Positions 6,592-14,862 of a DNA stretch of 24,245 bases are shown here, in pieces (position 1 is the stretch's first letter; every line of letters begins with the position of its first letter). The position numbers and the translations under genes are program-made. Source of the stretch: an uncultured Clostridia bacterium (GTDB taxonomy: Bacteria; Bacillota; Clostridia; Oscillospirales; CAG-272); assembly GCA_937894775.1 (NCBI GenBank), contig CALAXC010000191.1:1-24245 (forward strand), read 5' to 3'. The notes below the pieces were generated by a model. It saw only the letters and a list, made by a program, of their open reading frames with translations. It made no database searches and was not told where the DNA came from.

Positions 6592-8376
6592 ATGCTCTTT
6601 AAAAGCAACTTAAAACCGGCTGTTGCGATGGCGGGAACGCAGAGCGCGGACAACCCTTATCGCAAAGCAGACAACAATATAACTCTTATGAGTGCAGACG
6701 GGGACGATTTTGGAAATTTTGTTTCGGGCTCTTCTCAAAAAGAAGGCAGAGCGCCTAAAAAACGTCAGAGCGCTCCCGAAAAAAGAAAGCCCGCGAAGAA
6801 AAGAAGTATCGCTCCTTTCGTCATAGCGGTACTCGCAATAGCAGCGCTTATCGTTATCATAGCAATATTCGCTTCTATACTCAAAGCTCCTAAGGAAGCT
6901 CTTTGCGCGCAGGATACAGCTTATTTCACCTACGTTGATGCCGAAGGCAAATATCACGTTCTCGTAAACGGTGAAAAAGTAAAGACCGAATTTGAAAATC
7001 CGATCGAACTTATTCCCGCAGTGGACAACTCCTTTGCATATATTCTCGAAAATGTCGATTCCGACGAATCAGGCGACAGCGGAATAAGAATGTATATTCT
7101 TCAAAACAAAAAGCTCAGTGTTTCCGAGGGCTTGGCTAACTCCTGCATAGCACTTGCAAGACTTAAGCCGGGTATCATTTATAAGTACAATAAAACGATA
7201 TACCGCTTTACAGGCGACACTGACAATCCTATCATCAGAGATGAATCGGCAAGTAACTTTATAATTTCCGACGATGCAAACACAATAGTATATACATCGC
7301 AGAGAACAAAAGACGGTAACGATATCAACGTTCTTAAATATTTCAAGGATTCGGGTTCGGACGATATCTGCTCAGGATTTAAGCCTTTGGCTCTTTCCTC
7401 TGACGGAAGATATATTTACGGAACATCTGAATCAAACGGCAGACTTTATTACATAGATGCAAACGCAAAAGAAAGAAAGCCCAGCGCTATCACAAAGTCC
7501 GAATACGGAGCTTTCGGTGAGATCACCGAGATAAACGCAGAAGGTAACGAGATAATATTCTACACCGATACAACAAACGGTGCTTTCTCCTTCCTTTGCA
7601 ACGTAGAGAAGAAATCTCTTACACAGCTCGGCAAGGGTATATTCAGATCTGTAAACGCAGATCCTGCAGTTGTAAGAGTCGATACCTTTATGAACGCTTA
7701 CTTTACAGCTCAGAACGCAATGATCACAACCGATGATGACGGTGAGATCGAGGTCGATGAGGACGGCGAGATCTCAACCTACCGCCTCACAAAGAAGGGT
7801 TGTACCAAGATAGTAGACAAGGCAGGTAAATTCTCACCCGACGGAAAATACTTCTACTACATAGACGATAACGATCAGCTCAAGCGCGTTTCACTTTCTT
7901 CTTCTAACTATGAGAAGAACGCAAAGGTAATAAGCGGATACGTTTCAGACTTTGAGATCACACAGAAGGGTGACGTTTATATGTTCTCTTCAACGGGTGA
8001 CAAGGACGATGAGCCTGTATTCCTTTACTATTGGGATTCTTCAAAGAAATCTCAGGAAAGAATTTCTGCGTTTGCAGATCCCAACTCTATGAATCTTTGT
8101 GCAAATACTCTCTATTTCTCAGAGACTAAATCCACAAGCGACGGAGAGTCGACCGTTATCTACACATCTACCGACGGTTCGTCAAAGGCTCCCGCAGAAT
8201 TCAAGAGCATCAATCTTACAAAAGCTCCCACAATGCAGATGGGTGTAGGTAAGAACGGATATGCATACGTAGTTGACGACGATTCCAATGCAATGGTCCT
8301 CTTCTTCACATCAAACGGAAAGAAATTTGACCTTGTTGCAGAAGATTGCTCGCTCCCGCCCGAATCTTTCGGTTGA
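6592..8376 (+). CDS. Single-pass membrane protein with a beta-propeller-like outer domain
   Basis: I do not recognise a named family. The start is ATG 6592, preceded by GGAGGT, rather than the GTG at 6580 that lies inside that RBS; this gives 594 residues. Residues 1-73 are polar, basic and probably disordered in the cytoplasm (runs such as APKKRQSAPEKRKPAKKR). Residues about 74-97 form one strong membrane helix. The remaining ~495 residues are predicted outside and repeat a blade-like pattern of short strands such as GKYFYYIDDND, GRYIYGTSESNGRLYYID and GNEIIFYTDTTNG, as in TolB/DPP-IV/WD40-type propellers. An acidic turn (DDDGEIEVDEDGE) lies near residue 383. The gene stands alone, divergent from spoIIIA, with its own sigma-A-like promoter and a shared terminator. 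A sensing or envelope scaffold role is possible but unsupported. Confidence 0.75.
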   Translation: MLFKSNLKPAVAMAGTQSADNPYRKADNNITLMSADGDDFGNFVSGSSQKEGRAPKKRQSAPEKRKPAKKRSIAPFVIAVLAIAALIVIIAIFASILKAPKEALCAQDTAYFTYVDAEGKYHVLVNGEKVKTEFENPIELIPAVDNSFAYILENVDSDESGDSGIRMYILQNKKLSVSEGLANSCIALARLKPGIIYKYNKTIYRFTGDTDNPIIRDESASNFIISDDANTIVYTSQRTKDGNDINVLKYFKDSGSDDICSGFKPLALSSDGRYIYGTSESNGRLYYIDANAKERKPSAITKSEYGAFGEITEINAEGNEIIFYTDTTNGAFSFLCNVEKKSLTQLGKGIFRSVNADPAVVRVDTFMNAYFTAQNAMITTDDDGEIEVDEDGEISTYRLTKKGCTKIVDKAGKFSPDGKYFYYIDDNDQLKRVSLSSSNYEKNAKVISGYVSDFEITQKGDVYMFSSTGDKDDEPVFLYYWDSSKKSQERISAFADPNSMNLCANTLYFSETKSTSDGESTVIYTSTDGSSKAPAEFKSINLTKAPTMQMGVGKNGYAYVVDDDSNAMVLFFTSNGKKFDLVAEDCSLPPESFG

Positions 8377-8390
8377 TAAAAACAAAAATA

Positions 8391-8422
8391 AGAGGCTGTC
8401 GCATCTGAATGCGACAGCCTCT
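8391..8422. terminator. Bidirectional terminator between convergent genes
   Basis: A perfect 14-bp stem (AGAGGCTGTCGCAT/ATGCGACAGCCTCT) with a CTGA loop, A-rich on the left and T-rich on the right, so it works in both directions. It ends the plus-strand membrane protein gene and the minus-strand HAD-murB-whiA operon. Confidence 0.9.
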
Positions 8423-8446
8423 CTTTTACTTTAAGCAATATACATT

Positions 8447-9349
8447 TTACTCTATTTCTGCGGCTATTCTCATTATATTTTCAAGACGTCGGTTAAGTCC
8501 CGACTTTGATATGCTCGGATCGTGAAGTGCGGCAAGCTCGGAAAGTGTTGCCGAATCATTCTCGCATCTCAACTCAGCGGTATAACGAAGCTCATCGCTA
8601 AGGAGCTCAAAACGGCCGCTCTTTTTTATTTTTTCTATAGCATCTATCTGCCTTCTTGCTGCATCAACAGATTTTTGTATATTAGTCAAAACACAGTTGG
8701 TAGCACGGTTTTCATAATTTTTTATATCGTGTCCAACGTATGCATTGATGACAGAATATGAGGCTTTATCCGCTCTTATATAAGAAAGAATATCGCTTAT
8801 AGCCTCATTCCCTTTATAATAAAACCCTATCCTTGTTTTGCGATCGGCACATCCGGGCTGACCGATGTAAGTACACAAAAAATCAGAAAGCAAAGCCGCC
8901 CTTCCCTCGCTTTTTGCACTGAGCTCAAGCGAATATCTCTTTTCGGGATCGGTAGCTGTTCCCACCGACACAAAAACGCCCGCCAAAAAAGCCTTAGGAC
9001 AGTCATTACAGCGAAAGCCCACTACTTCACAAAGTCTTTCGCTTTGCTCACCGTCTTCACGGTCTATTCTGTAGATATAGATCGAAACCGCCTTTGAAGT
9101 AACGCCTACAGCATAAAATCTTCTGCCCGCACGGTTGACGCAAAAAAGCTCGGGATCTGCCGCAAACTGCTTTTTTAATATTTCAGCCGCCGCGACAGCG
9201 CTCTGCTCTGTCTTAAACTCGGCAACAGTTCTTTTGCCCTCTCCCTTTTGAGCGCCAAAAAGCATACCGAATAAAAACGCCTTTTTGCAGCAGGTCTTTT
9301 CAAAATCAAGTTCAAGAAGCTCTTCAATTATCTGCGTTGAAAACGACAT
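8447..9349 (-). CDS. whiA: WhiA, DNA-binding protein with homing-endonuclease-like fold
   Basis: A 300-residue WhiA homologue. The N-terminus (SFSTQIIEELLELDFEKTCCKKAFLFGMLFG) and the middle region have the degenerate LAGLIDADG-like fold, and the last ~50 residues form a helix-turn-helix (ATLSELAALHDPSISKSGLNRRLENIM). In Bacillus WhiA affects cell division and chromosome segregation; in Streptomyces it is a sporulation regulator. ATG 9349 has AGAGGA close upstream and overlaps the 3' end of murB by 26 nt. In many Firmicutes rapZ and yvcK lie next to whiA, often after murB; here neither is present, and murB and whiA abut directly. Confidence 0.92.
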   Translation of the reverse strand: MSFSTQIIEELLELDFEKTCCKKAFLFGMLFGAQKGEGKRTVAEFKTEQSAVAAAEILKKQFAADPELFCVNRAGRRFYAVGVTSKAVSIYIYRIDREDGEQSERLCEVVGFRCNDCPKAFLAGVFVSVGTATDPEKRYSLELSAKSEGRAALLSDFLCTYIGQPGCADRKTRIGFYYKGNEAISDILSYIRADKASYSVINAYVGHDIKNYENRATNCVLTNIQKSVDAARRQIDAIEKIKKSGRFELLSDELRYTAELRCENDSATLSELAALHDPSISKSGLNRRLENIMRIAAEIE

Positions 9350-10247
9350 CTTTATCCTCTATGAGCCTTACCTCGCGTGACAGTTCAACACCAAAACGGC
9401 TCAATACCCTTTCCTTTATTTTTTCTTCAAGCGCAAGAACATCGGTATAAACAGCTTCGCCAACGTTTATAATAAACCCTGCGTGTTTTACAGATACCTC
9501 TGCTCCGCCAATGCGTTCGCCTTTAAGACCGCATTCTTCTATCAGCCTACCCGCAAAATCATTTTCGGGACGTTTGAAATAGCTTCCCGCGCTCGGAAAT
9601 TCAAGCGGTTGTGAAGCACGTCGCTTTTCGGTATTTCTGCGCATCACTTCAAATATTTTTTCCGACTCTTCTGCTTTTAAACGAAACTTTGCGCCAAGAC
9701 AAACGAGTTCTTTTCTCTCCATATAAATGCTTTTACGGTAACCGAAAAAATGCTCGGTTATTTTTATGCGCTCACCCGTAGAAACGTCAAACGCATCACT
9801 GTATTCAAGCACATCCGAAACAGAAGAACCGTGCGCCCCCGCATTCATATAGACCGATCCGCCTATGCGTCCCGGAATACCGTATGCAAATTCAAATCCG
9901 GACAGCGAAGCCTTTGCACAGGCATCTGCAAGTCTTGTAAGAGAAGCTCCGCACTCGGCATAAACACTTGTTTTTTCAAAGGATATACGGTTGATTTTCG
10001 AAGTAAAAAACATTGCTCCGTTATATCTTTCAAAGGCAAATAAAATATTCGACGCATTACCTACTATCTCATACTTTATTCCGTTTGTATATGCAAAGCG
10101 AAGAGCTGTGCAAAGCTCATCAACACTTGACGGAAAGACCGCTATAGCGACGGTCCCACCGATCTTAAAGGTCGATCTGCTTGCAACAGATTCTTCGAGT
10201 CTGTATTCAATTTGATTTTCCGACAAAAAAGCTTCAAATCTTTTCAT
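9324..10247 (-). CDS. murB: MurB, UDP-N-acetylenolpyruvoylglucosamine reductase
   Basis: About 307 residues. It makes UDP-N-acetylmuramic acid, the second committed step of peptidoglycan precursor synthesis, in the cytoplasm using FAD and NADPH. FAD-binding features are the VGNASNIL loop (about residues 62-69) and GIPGRIGGSVYMNAGAHG (about 123-140). The short type II form is shown by AGSYFKRP (220-227), with the proton-donating serine at 222, and by the C-terminal SREVRLIED with the catalytic glutamate at 292. ATG 10247 overlaps the HAD stop codon by one base (TGATG) and is favoured over an in-frame TTG at 10250. Confidence 0.95.
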   Translation of the reverse strand: MKRFEAFLSENQIEYRLEESVASRSTFKIGGTVAIAVFPSSVDELCTALRFAYTNGIKYEIVGNASNILFAFERYNGAMFFTSKINRISFEKTSVYAECGASLTRLADACAKASLSGFEFAYGIPGRIGGSVYMNAGAHGSSVSDVLEYSDAFDVSTGERIKITEHFFGYRKSIYMERKELVCLGAKFRLKAEESEKIFEVMRRNTEKRRASQPLEFPSAGSYFKRPENDFAGRLIEECGLKGERIGGAEVSVKHAGFIINVGEAVYTDVLALEEKIKERVLSRFGVELSREVRLIEDKDVVFNADN

Positions 10248-10939
10248 CAATCTAAACTCCCCAATAATATAGGTATTATTTCATCAAGCTTTTTCACAGT
10301 ATAGGTAGGTGAAAGCTCACCGCTTCCGCCCTTTGGCGAAAACCAACAGGTATCGATTCCAAAATTTATTCCGCCGAGAATATCTGAGCTTAAAGAATCA
10401 CCGATAATCAAAGCATTTTCCTTCTGAAACCCATCTATGTGCGCCGCCACATATTCAAAAAAGCGCGGATCAGGCTTGTTTGCACCTATAGCCTCAGAAA
10501 TAAATATTCCGTCAAAGCATCCGTAAAGCTCGGAATTTGCATATCTCGAACGTTGAACGCGCTCAACGCCATTAGTTACTATATATTTTTTCACCTTTCC
10601 GTCAAGCGAAGAAATAAGCTCCTTCGCGCCGTCTATAAGATAGGTCTTTTCAGCAAGCGCAGAAAGATAACGTTCCGCCATTATCTTTGCATCGGCAGAA
10701 ATTCCGTAAGTGTCAAAAAACATTTCAAAGCGCTGATAGACAAGACGTTCTCTGGCTATCTCACCTCGCTCAAGCTTTTTCCATAAGCTGTCATTTATTT
10801 TTTTATAAGTAACTACCATATCTTCATCAGCTTCAACGCCGAATGAAGCAAGAGCCTCGCAAAAAGCCGCACTTTCACTCTTTGAAAAATCAAACAGTGT
10901 TTCATCGGCATCAAAAAGCGCAATAGTATATTTCTTCAT
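10247..10939 (-). CDS. HAD-family hydrolase, YjjG/YfnB-type nucleotidase
   Basis: About 230 residues of a haloacid-dehalogenase subfamily IA phosphatase. Motif I is DADETLFDF with the nucleophile Asp10 and acid/base Asp12, motif II is VTNG, motif III contains KPDPRFF, and motif IV is IIGDSLSSDILGG. The pattern and size fit YjjG/YfnB (TIGR02254), enzymes that dephosphorylate pyrimidine nucleoside monophosphates and non-canonical nucleotides. The start is ATG 10939 after AAAGGG; an upstream ATG at 10969 overlaps the promoter region. It is first in an operon with murB and whiA, a grouping without obvious biochemical logic. Confidence 0.85.
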   Translation of the reverse strand: MKKYTIALFDADETLFDFSKSESAAFCEALASFGVEADEDMVVTYKKINDSLWKKLERGEIARERLVYQRFEMFFDTYGISADAKIMAERYLSALAEKTYLIDGAKELISSLDGKVKKYIVTNGVERVQRSRYANSELYGCFDGIFISEAIGANKPDPRFFEYVAAHIDGFQKENALIIGDSLSSDILGGINFGIDTCWFSPKGGSGELSPTYTVKKLDEIIPILLGSLD

Positions 10940-10971
10940 ACCGCAACCCTTTCTTTGATCATTATACATAT

Positions 10972-11000
10972 ATTATACTATCTTTCGTCGTTTTTTTCAA
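10972..11000 (-). promoter_or_regulatory. Sigma-A-like promoter of the HAD-murB-whiA operon
   Basis: On the minus strand TTGAAA (10995-11000), a 17-nt spacer and TATAAT (10972-10977), 32 nt upstream of ATG 10939. The match to consensus is strong. Confidence 0.8.
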
Positions 11001-11071
11001 CAGCCTTTTTTATTTATTTCACAATAAGCAGGTAAGCACGTCAAAAAGAAATAAAAAACTTGCGTTTGCTC

Positions 11072-11100
11072 TTGAAAAAAAAGAAAAAATGCGTTATAAT
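11072..11100 (+). promoter_or_regulatory. Sigma-A-like promoter of the coaE operon
   Basis: TTGAAA (11072-11077), a 17-nt spacer and TATAAT (11095-11100), about 57 nt upstream of the coaE start. It is divergent from the HAD-murB-whiA promoter with the same -35 hexamer. Confidence 0.8.
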
Positions 11101-11157
11101 ATAATTTGAAATATTATATATATTTGAAGAAAGAAAAATTAAAAAGGAGGAACAGCT

Positions 11158-11769
11158 TTGAAAACAGTAGGACTCACAGGTCCCTCAGGTTCGGGAAAGA
11201 CCTGCTTTGCCGAAATACTCACAAAAAAAGGCTTTCCCTGCATAAACGCAGACGAGCTTTACCATTCTATGCTTATACCTCCTTCAGAGGTTCTTGATGC
11301 GATACGGGAAAAATTCGGAAGCGGTTTTTTCCTTGCCGACGGTGAGCTCGACCGAAAAAAGCTCGCTGCGCACGTCTTTTCAGACAGTTCTCAGCTTGAG
11401 CTTCTCAACAGCACGGTCCTTCCGCTTGTAAAAAAACAGCTTGATCGCATCGCAAATGAACACAAAGCCAAAGGCGCCCCTCTTCTTATTATCGATGCTC
11501 CCACTCTTTTTGAAGCGGGATACGATAAGAGCTGTGATATTACGGTATCTGTACTTGCTCCAAAAGATGAAAGAGTAATTCGCATATCGGTACGTGATCA
11601 CATAACAAAAGAAGATGCCCTGCTCCGCACTCAAGCGCAAAAGCCCGACAGCTTTTATATAGAGAGATCGGACAAGATAATCTACAACAACGGTGATGAA
11701 TCTGAGCTTATAAAGCAAGCGAGCGACCTTTTGTGCGAGCTTGGACTGAGCGAGTCGGAGGGCGGATGA
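11158..11769 (+). CDS. coaE: CoaE, dephospho-CoA kinase
   Basis: A 203-residue dephospho-CoA kinase, which catalyses the last step of coenzyme A synthesis in the cytoplasm. The P-loop is GPSGSGKT at residues 8-15, near the N-terminus as the family requires. The INADELYH segment (about 29-36) and IDAPTLFEAG (about 111-120, family pattern VxxPLLFE) support the call. The start is a TTG with AGGAGG 7 nt upstream; no ATG is better placed. It is the first gene of a long plus-strand operon and is coupled to the lytic transglycosylase gene by a one-base TGATG overlap, a pairing common in Clostridia. Confidence 0.93.
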   Translation: MKTVGLTGPSGSGKTCFAEILTKKGFPCINADELYHSMLIPPSEVLDAIREKFGSGFFLADGELDRKKLAAHVFSDSSQLELLNSTVLPLVKKQLDRIANEHKAKGAPLLIIDAPTLFEAGYDKSCDITVSVLAPKDERVIRISVRDHITKEDALLRTQAQKPDSFYIERSDKIIYNNGDESELIKQASDLLCELGLSESEGG

Positions 11770-12356
11770 TGAGCAATCGTAAAAGAACAGTCATAATTAT
11801 CGCAATAATCCTCGCATCTATCGCTGTAAGCTTCATAGCAAATTTTATAATCTCTATGCATCAGAGTAATGCGTACCCTATAAAATACAGCAAAATAGTA
11901 GAAAAATACGCATCGGAATTCAACGTTCCCGAATATATCATATACGCAATTATAAAAACCGAAAGCAATTTTGATCCCGATCTGACATCGGAAAGCGGAG
12001 CCTTAGGTCTTATGCAGATGATTCCCAACACCTTCAAATTCATATCTTCAGGTAAACATCTTGACGAGGATACCGCATTCGAGGAGCTTGAGGACCCCGA
12101 TACCGCAATTCGTTACGGAGTTTATTATCTCAGATATCTTTTTAACAGATTTCATAAATGGAACACCGTTTTCGCCGCATATAACGCGGGTGAAGGCACA
12201 GTATCGGAATGGCTCAACGATCCTAAATATTCCAACGAAAAGGGTGAGCTTACAAAAATCCCCGATCCAAACGTAAAAAGCTACGTAAAAAAAGTCAATA
12301 AAGCTATCGAATATTATAAGGATACATATTACAGAAACGAGGTAAGTGTAAAATGA
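11769..12356 (+). CDS. Membrane-anchored lytic transglycosylase, SLT/GH23 family
   Basis: About 195 residues. An N-terminal membrane anchor (about residues 7-29) is followed by a soluble lytic transglycosylase domain that cleaves peptidoglycan glycan strands to 1,6-anhydro ends. The catalytic glutamate is in KTESNFDP (Glu65), followed by GALGLMQMIP (77-86) and the AAYNAGEG motif (about 137-144), all hallmark GH23 motifs. The start at 11769 overlaps the coaE stop; a second ATG at 11766 is equally in frame, and GGAGG fits the later one better. Its own stop overlaps the next gene by 4 nt (ATGA). Confidence 0.92.
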   Translation: MSNRKRTVIIIAIILASIAVSFIANFIISMHQSNAYPIKYSKIVEKYASEFNVPEYIIYAIIKTESNFDPDLTSESGALGLMQMIPNTFKFISSGKHLDEDTAFEELEDPDTAIRYGVYYLRYLFNRFHKWNTVFAAYNAGEGTVSEWLNDPKYSNEKGELTKIPDPNVKSYVKKVNKAIEYYKDTYYRNEVSVK

Positions 12357-13726
12357 ACGAAAATCTCAGCTACAAAAAAGAAACGGTTTATAAAAAAACA
12401 GACAAAAAGAATATAGCGGCGGCATTTGATTACGCAGAAGGCTATAAAGACTTTCTCAACAATGCAAAGACCGAACGTGAAGCGGTAAAGGTTGCAATCA
12501 ATATGCTCGCGCCCTACGGATTCAAAGAATATAAATTCGGTGACAAAATAAACGTCGGTGACAGACTTTATTATAATAACCGCGGCAAAAATCTTTTTGT
12601 ATTCACAATAGGAAGCGAAAGCCTTGCAAACGGATTTCGCATAGCAGCGTCACACATTGACGCGCCAAGACTTGACATCAAGCAGTGTCCGCTTTATGAG
12701 GATAACGGTCTTGTATTTTTCAAGACACACTATTACGGCGGTATCCGCAAATATCAGTGGGTTACCGCACCTCTGTCGCTTCACGGTGTGATTATCACCA
12801 AAGACAGACGCACCGTTGACGTTTGCATCGGTGAAGATGAAAACGATCCTATTTTCTATATCACCGATCTTCTTCCCCATCTTGGCAGAGAGCAGAACAA
12901 GCTTTCTCTTTCGGAGGCTATAAAGGGCGAACAGCTCAACGTAGTTCTCGGCAATATGCCGGACAGCGACAGTGAAGATACCTCTGTAAAAACAGCGGTT
13001 CTAAAGCTTATCAACGAGAAATACGGCATCACGGAAGAGGATTTCCTTTCTTCAGAGCTTTGCGCAGTCCCCTCTCTTAAGGCACGTGACGTAGGATTTG
13101 ACCGCTCTATGATAGCGTCATACGGTCACGATGACAGAGTTTGCGCTTATCCTTCTCTTACAGCGCTTATCGAATCACTTGATTCCAAGCATTCGATAAT
13201 GTGTATTCTTGCCGACAAGGAAGAAACGGGAAGCGACGGAGCAAGCGGAATGCAGAGCGATCTTATGCTTGATATAATAAACGAGATCGCCGCTTCTCTC
13301 AATATCTCTCCCGCACTCATAAGAGCAAATTCAAAATGTCTTTCAGCAGACGTTTGTGCGGGATTTGATCCGAACTTCCCCGAAGTATTTGAAAAAATGA
13401 ACTCGGCATTTGTAGGCTGCGGTGCAGTCTTTACCAAATATACGGGCTCAGGCGGAAAATACGATACCAACGATGCAAACGCAGAATTCGTTGCATGGCT
13501 TCGTGCCGCTATGGAAGAAAACGGTGTTGTATGGCAGTCTGCAGAGCTTGGTAAAGTCGATGCAGGCGGAGGCGGAACAGTTGCTAAATATATTTCAAAG
13601 CACAATATAGAAACCATAGATCTCGGAGTTCCGCTCCTCGCTATGCACGCACCTTATGAGCTTGCGGCAAAGGTCGACGTATATGAAACGCATAAAGCTG
13701 TAAAAGCTTTCTACAACTTTGACTGA
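12353..13726 (+). CDS. M18 family zinc aminopeptidase
   Basis: A 457-residue member of peptidase family M18 (ApeB/aspartyl aminopeptidase type), a dinuclear-zinc cytoplasmic aminopeptidase. Visible motifs are SHIDAPRLD (100-108, with metal ligands His101 and Asp103), YGHDDRV, DKEETGSDG with the catalytic and metal-binding glutamates, and the C-terminal HAPYELAAKVDVY with the last metal histidine. The length matches the family. It probably trims N-terminal residues from peptides, with a preference for acidic or hydrophobic residues that the sequence cannot decide. It overlaps the transglycosylase gene by 4 nt and lies 36 nt before prfA. Confidence 0.93.
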   Translation: MNENLSYKKETVYKKTDKKNIAAAFDYAEGYKDFLNNAKTEREAVKVAINMLAPYGFKEYKFGDKINVGDRLYYNNRGKNLFVFTIGSESLANGFRIAASHIDAPRLDIKQCPLYEDNGLVFFKTHYYGGIRKYQWVTAPLSLHGVIITKDRRTVDVCIGEDENDPIFYITDLLPHLGREQNKLSLSEAIKGEQLNVVLGNMPDSDSEDTSVKTAVLKLINEKYGITEEDFLSSELCAVPSLKARDVGFDRSMIASYGHDDRVCAYPSLTALIESLDSKHSIMCILADKEETGSDGASGMQSDLMLDIINEIAASLNISPALIRANSKCLSADVCAGFDPNFPEVFEKMNSAFVGCGAVFTKYTGSGGKYDTNDANAEFVAWLRAAMEENGVVWQSAELGKVDAGGGGTVAKYISKHNIETIDLGVPLLAMHAPYELAAKVDVYETHKAVKAFYNFD

Positions 13727-13762
13727 TATTTATTTGATCATTTATTATCTTAAGAGGAATAT

Positions 13763-14833
13763 ATGTTAGAAAAACTTAAGGACGCAGAACAGAAGTATAT
13801 TTCTATCGAAGAAAGTCTTTCGTCACCCGATATATTTTCAAATCAGGAAAAATATACCGCATTGATGAAGGAATACAAGCTGCTTACGCCTATAATCGAA
13901 AAATACCGCCAGTACAAATCGGCAGAAGCCGAGTGTAAAGAGCTTAAAGAAATGCTCGACGAACCGCTTGATGCCGATATGCGCGAGCTTGCCGCATCGG
14001 AATATAAAGAAGCGAAAGCAAAGATCGAAGCATTTACCGAAGAATTGAAAATATTACTTTTGCCAAGAGATCCCAACGATTCCAAAAACGTTATGGTCGA
14101 GATACGAAGCGGAGCGGGCGGCGAAGAAGCCGCACTTTTTGCTGCAGTCCTCTACCGTATGTACACAATGTACGCAGAAGCCACGGGATTTAAGACCTCG
14201 GTTATGAATGTAAATGAAACCGAGCTTGGCGGATATAAAGAAATAACCTTTATGATCGAGGGTGACGGTGCTTATTCAAGATTTAAATTCGAAAGCGGAG
14301 TACACCGTGTTCAACGTGTTCCCGAAACCGAATCTCAAGGCAGAATACAGACGTCGACCGCAACAGTTGCAGTCCTTCCCGAAGCCGAGGATGTAGAGGT
14401 TGAGATAAACCCCGCAGACATCACGGTGGAATCCTGCAAATCAAGCGGTGCGGGCGGACAGCATATCAACAAAACCGAATCGGCAGTCCGTATAACTCAC
14501 AAGCCGACGGGAATAGTTATAGAATGTCAGGAAGAACGAAGTCAGTTCAAAAACCGCGACAAAGCACTTAAAATGCTCAAAACCAAGCTTTACGATATAA
14601 AGCTTACCGAACAAAATGAAAAAATTGCTTCCGACCGTAAAAGTCAAGTCGGAACAGGTGACCGAAGCGAGCGCATAAGGACCTATAATTATCCTCAGGG
14701 GCGCATAACCGATCACCGAATAGGTCTTACCCTTTATTCGCTCGAAAGCTTTGTGAATGGAAATATCGGTGCTATGATAGATGCGCTGATCACAGCCGAT
14801 ACAGCAGAAAAGCTCAAGAGTCAGAATTCATAA
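13763..14833 (+). CDS. prfA: Peptide chain release factor 1
   Basis: A 356-residue class I release factor. The GGQ motif at 231-233 (in GAGGQHINKTESAV) triggers peptidyl-tRNA hydrolysis. The tripeptide anticodon element PET at 187-189, in VQRVPETESQGR, is of the P-x-T type, which identifies RF1 (UAA/UAG) rather than RF2. Length is typical. AGAGGA precedes ATG 13763. The usual neighbour prmC, which methylates the GGQ glutamine, is absent from this operon and must be elsewhere if present. Confidence 0.97.
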   Translation: MLEKLKDAEQKYISIEESLSSPDIFSNQEKYTALMKEYKLLTPIIEKYRQYKSAEAECKELKEMLDEPLDADMRELAASEYKEAKAKIEAFTEELKILLLPRDPNDSKNVMVEIRSGAGGEEAALFAAVLYRMYTMYAEATGFKTSVMNVNETELGGYKEITFMIEGDGAYSRFKFESGVHRVQRVPETESQGRIQTSTATVAVLPEAEDVEVEINPADITVESCKSSGAGGQHINKTESAVRITHKPTGIVIECQEERSQFKNRDKALKMLKTKLYDIKLTEQNEKIASDRKSQVGTGDRSERIRTYNYPQGRITDHRIGLTLYSLESFVNGNIGAMIDALITADTAEKLKSQNS

Positions 14834-14862
14834 AAAATAACAAAAAGAAAAGGACTGAAGCG

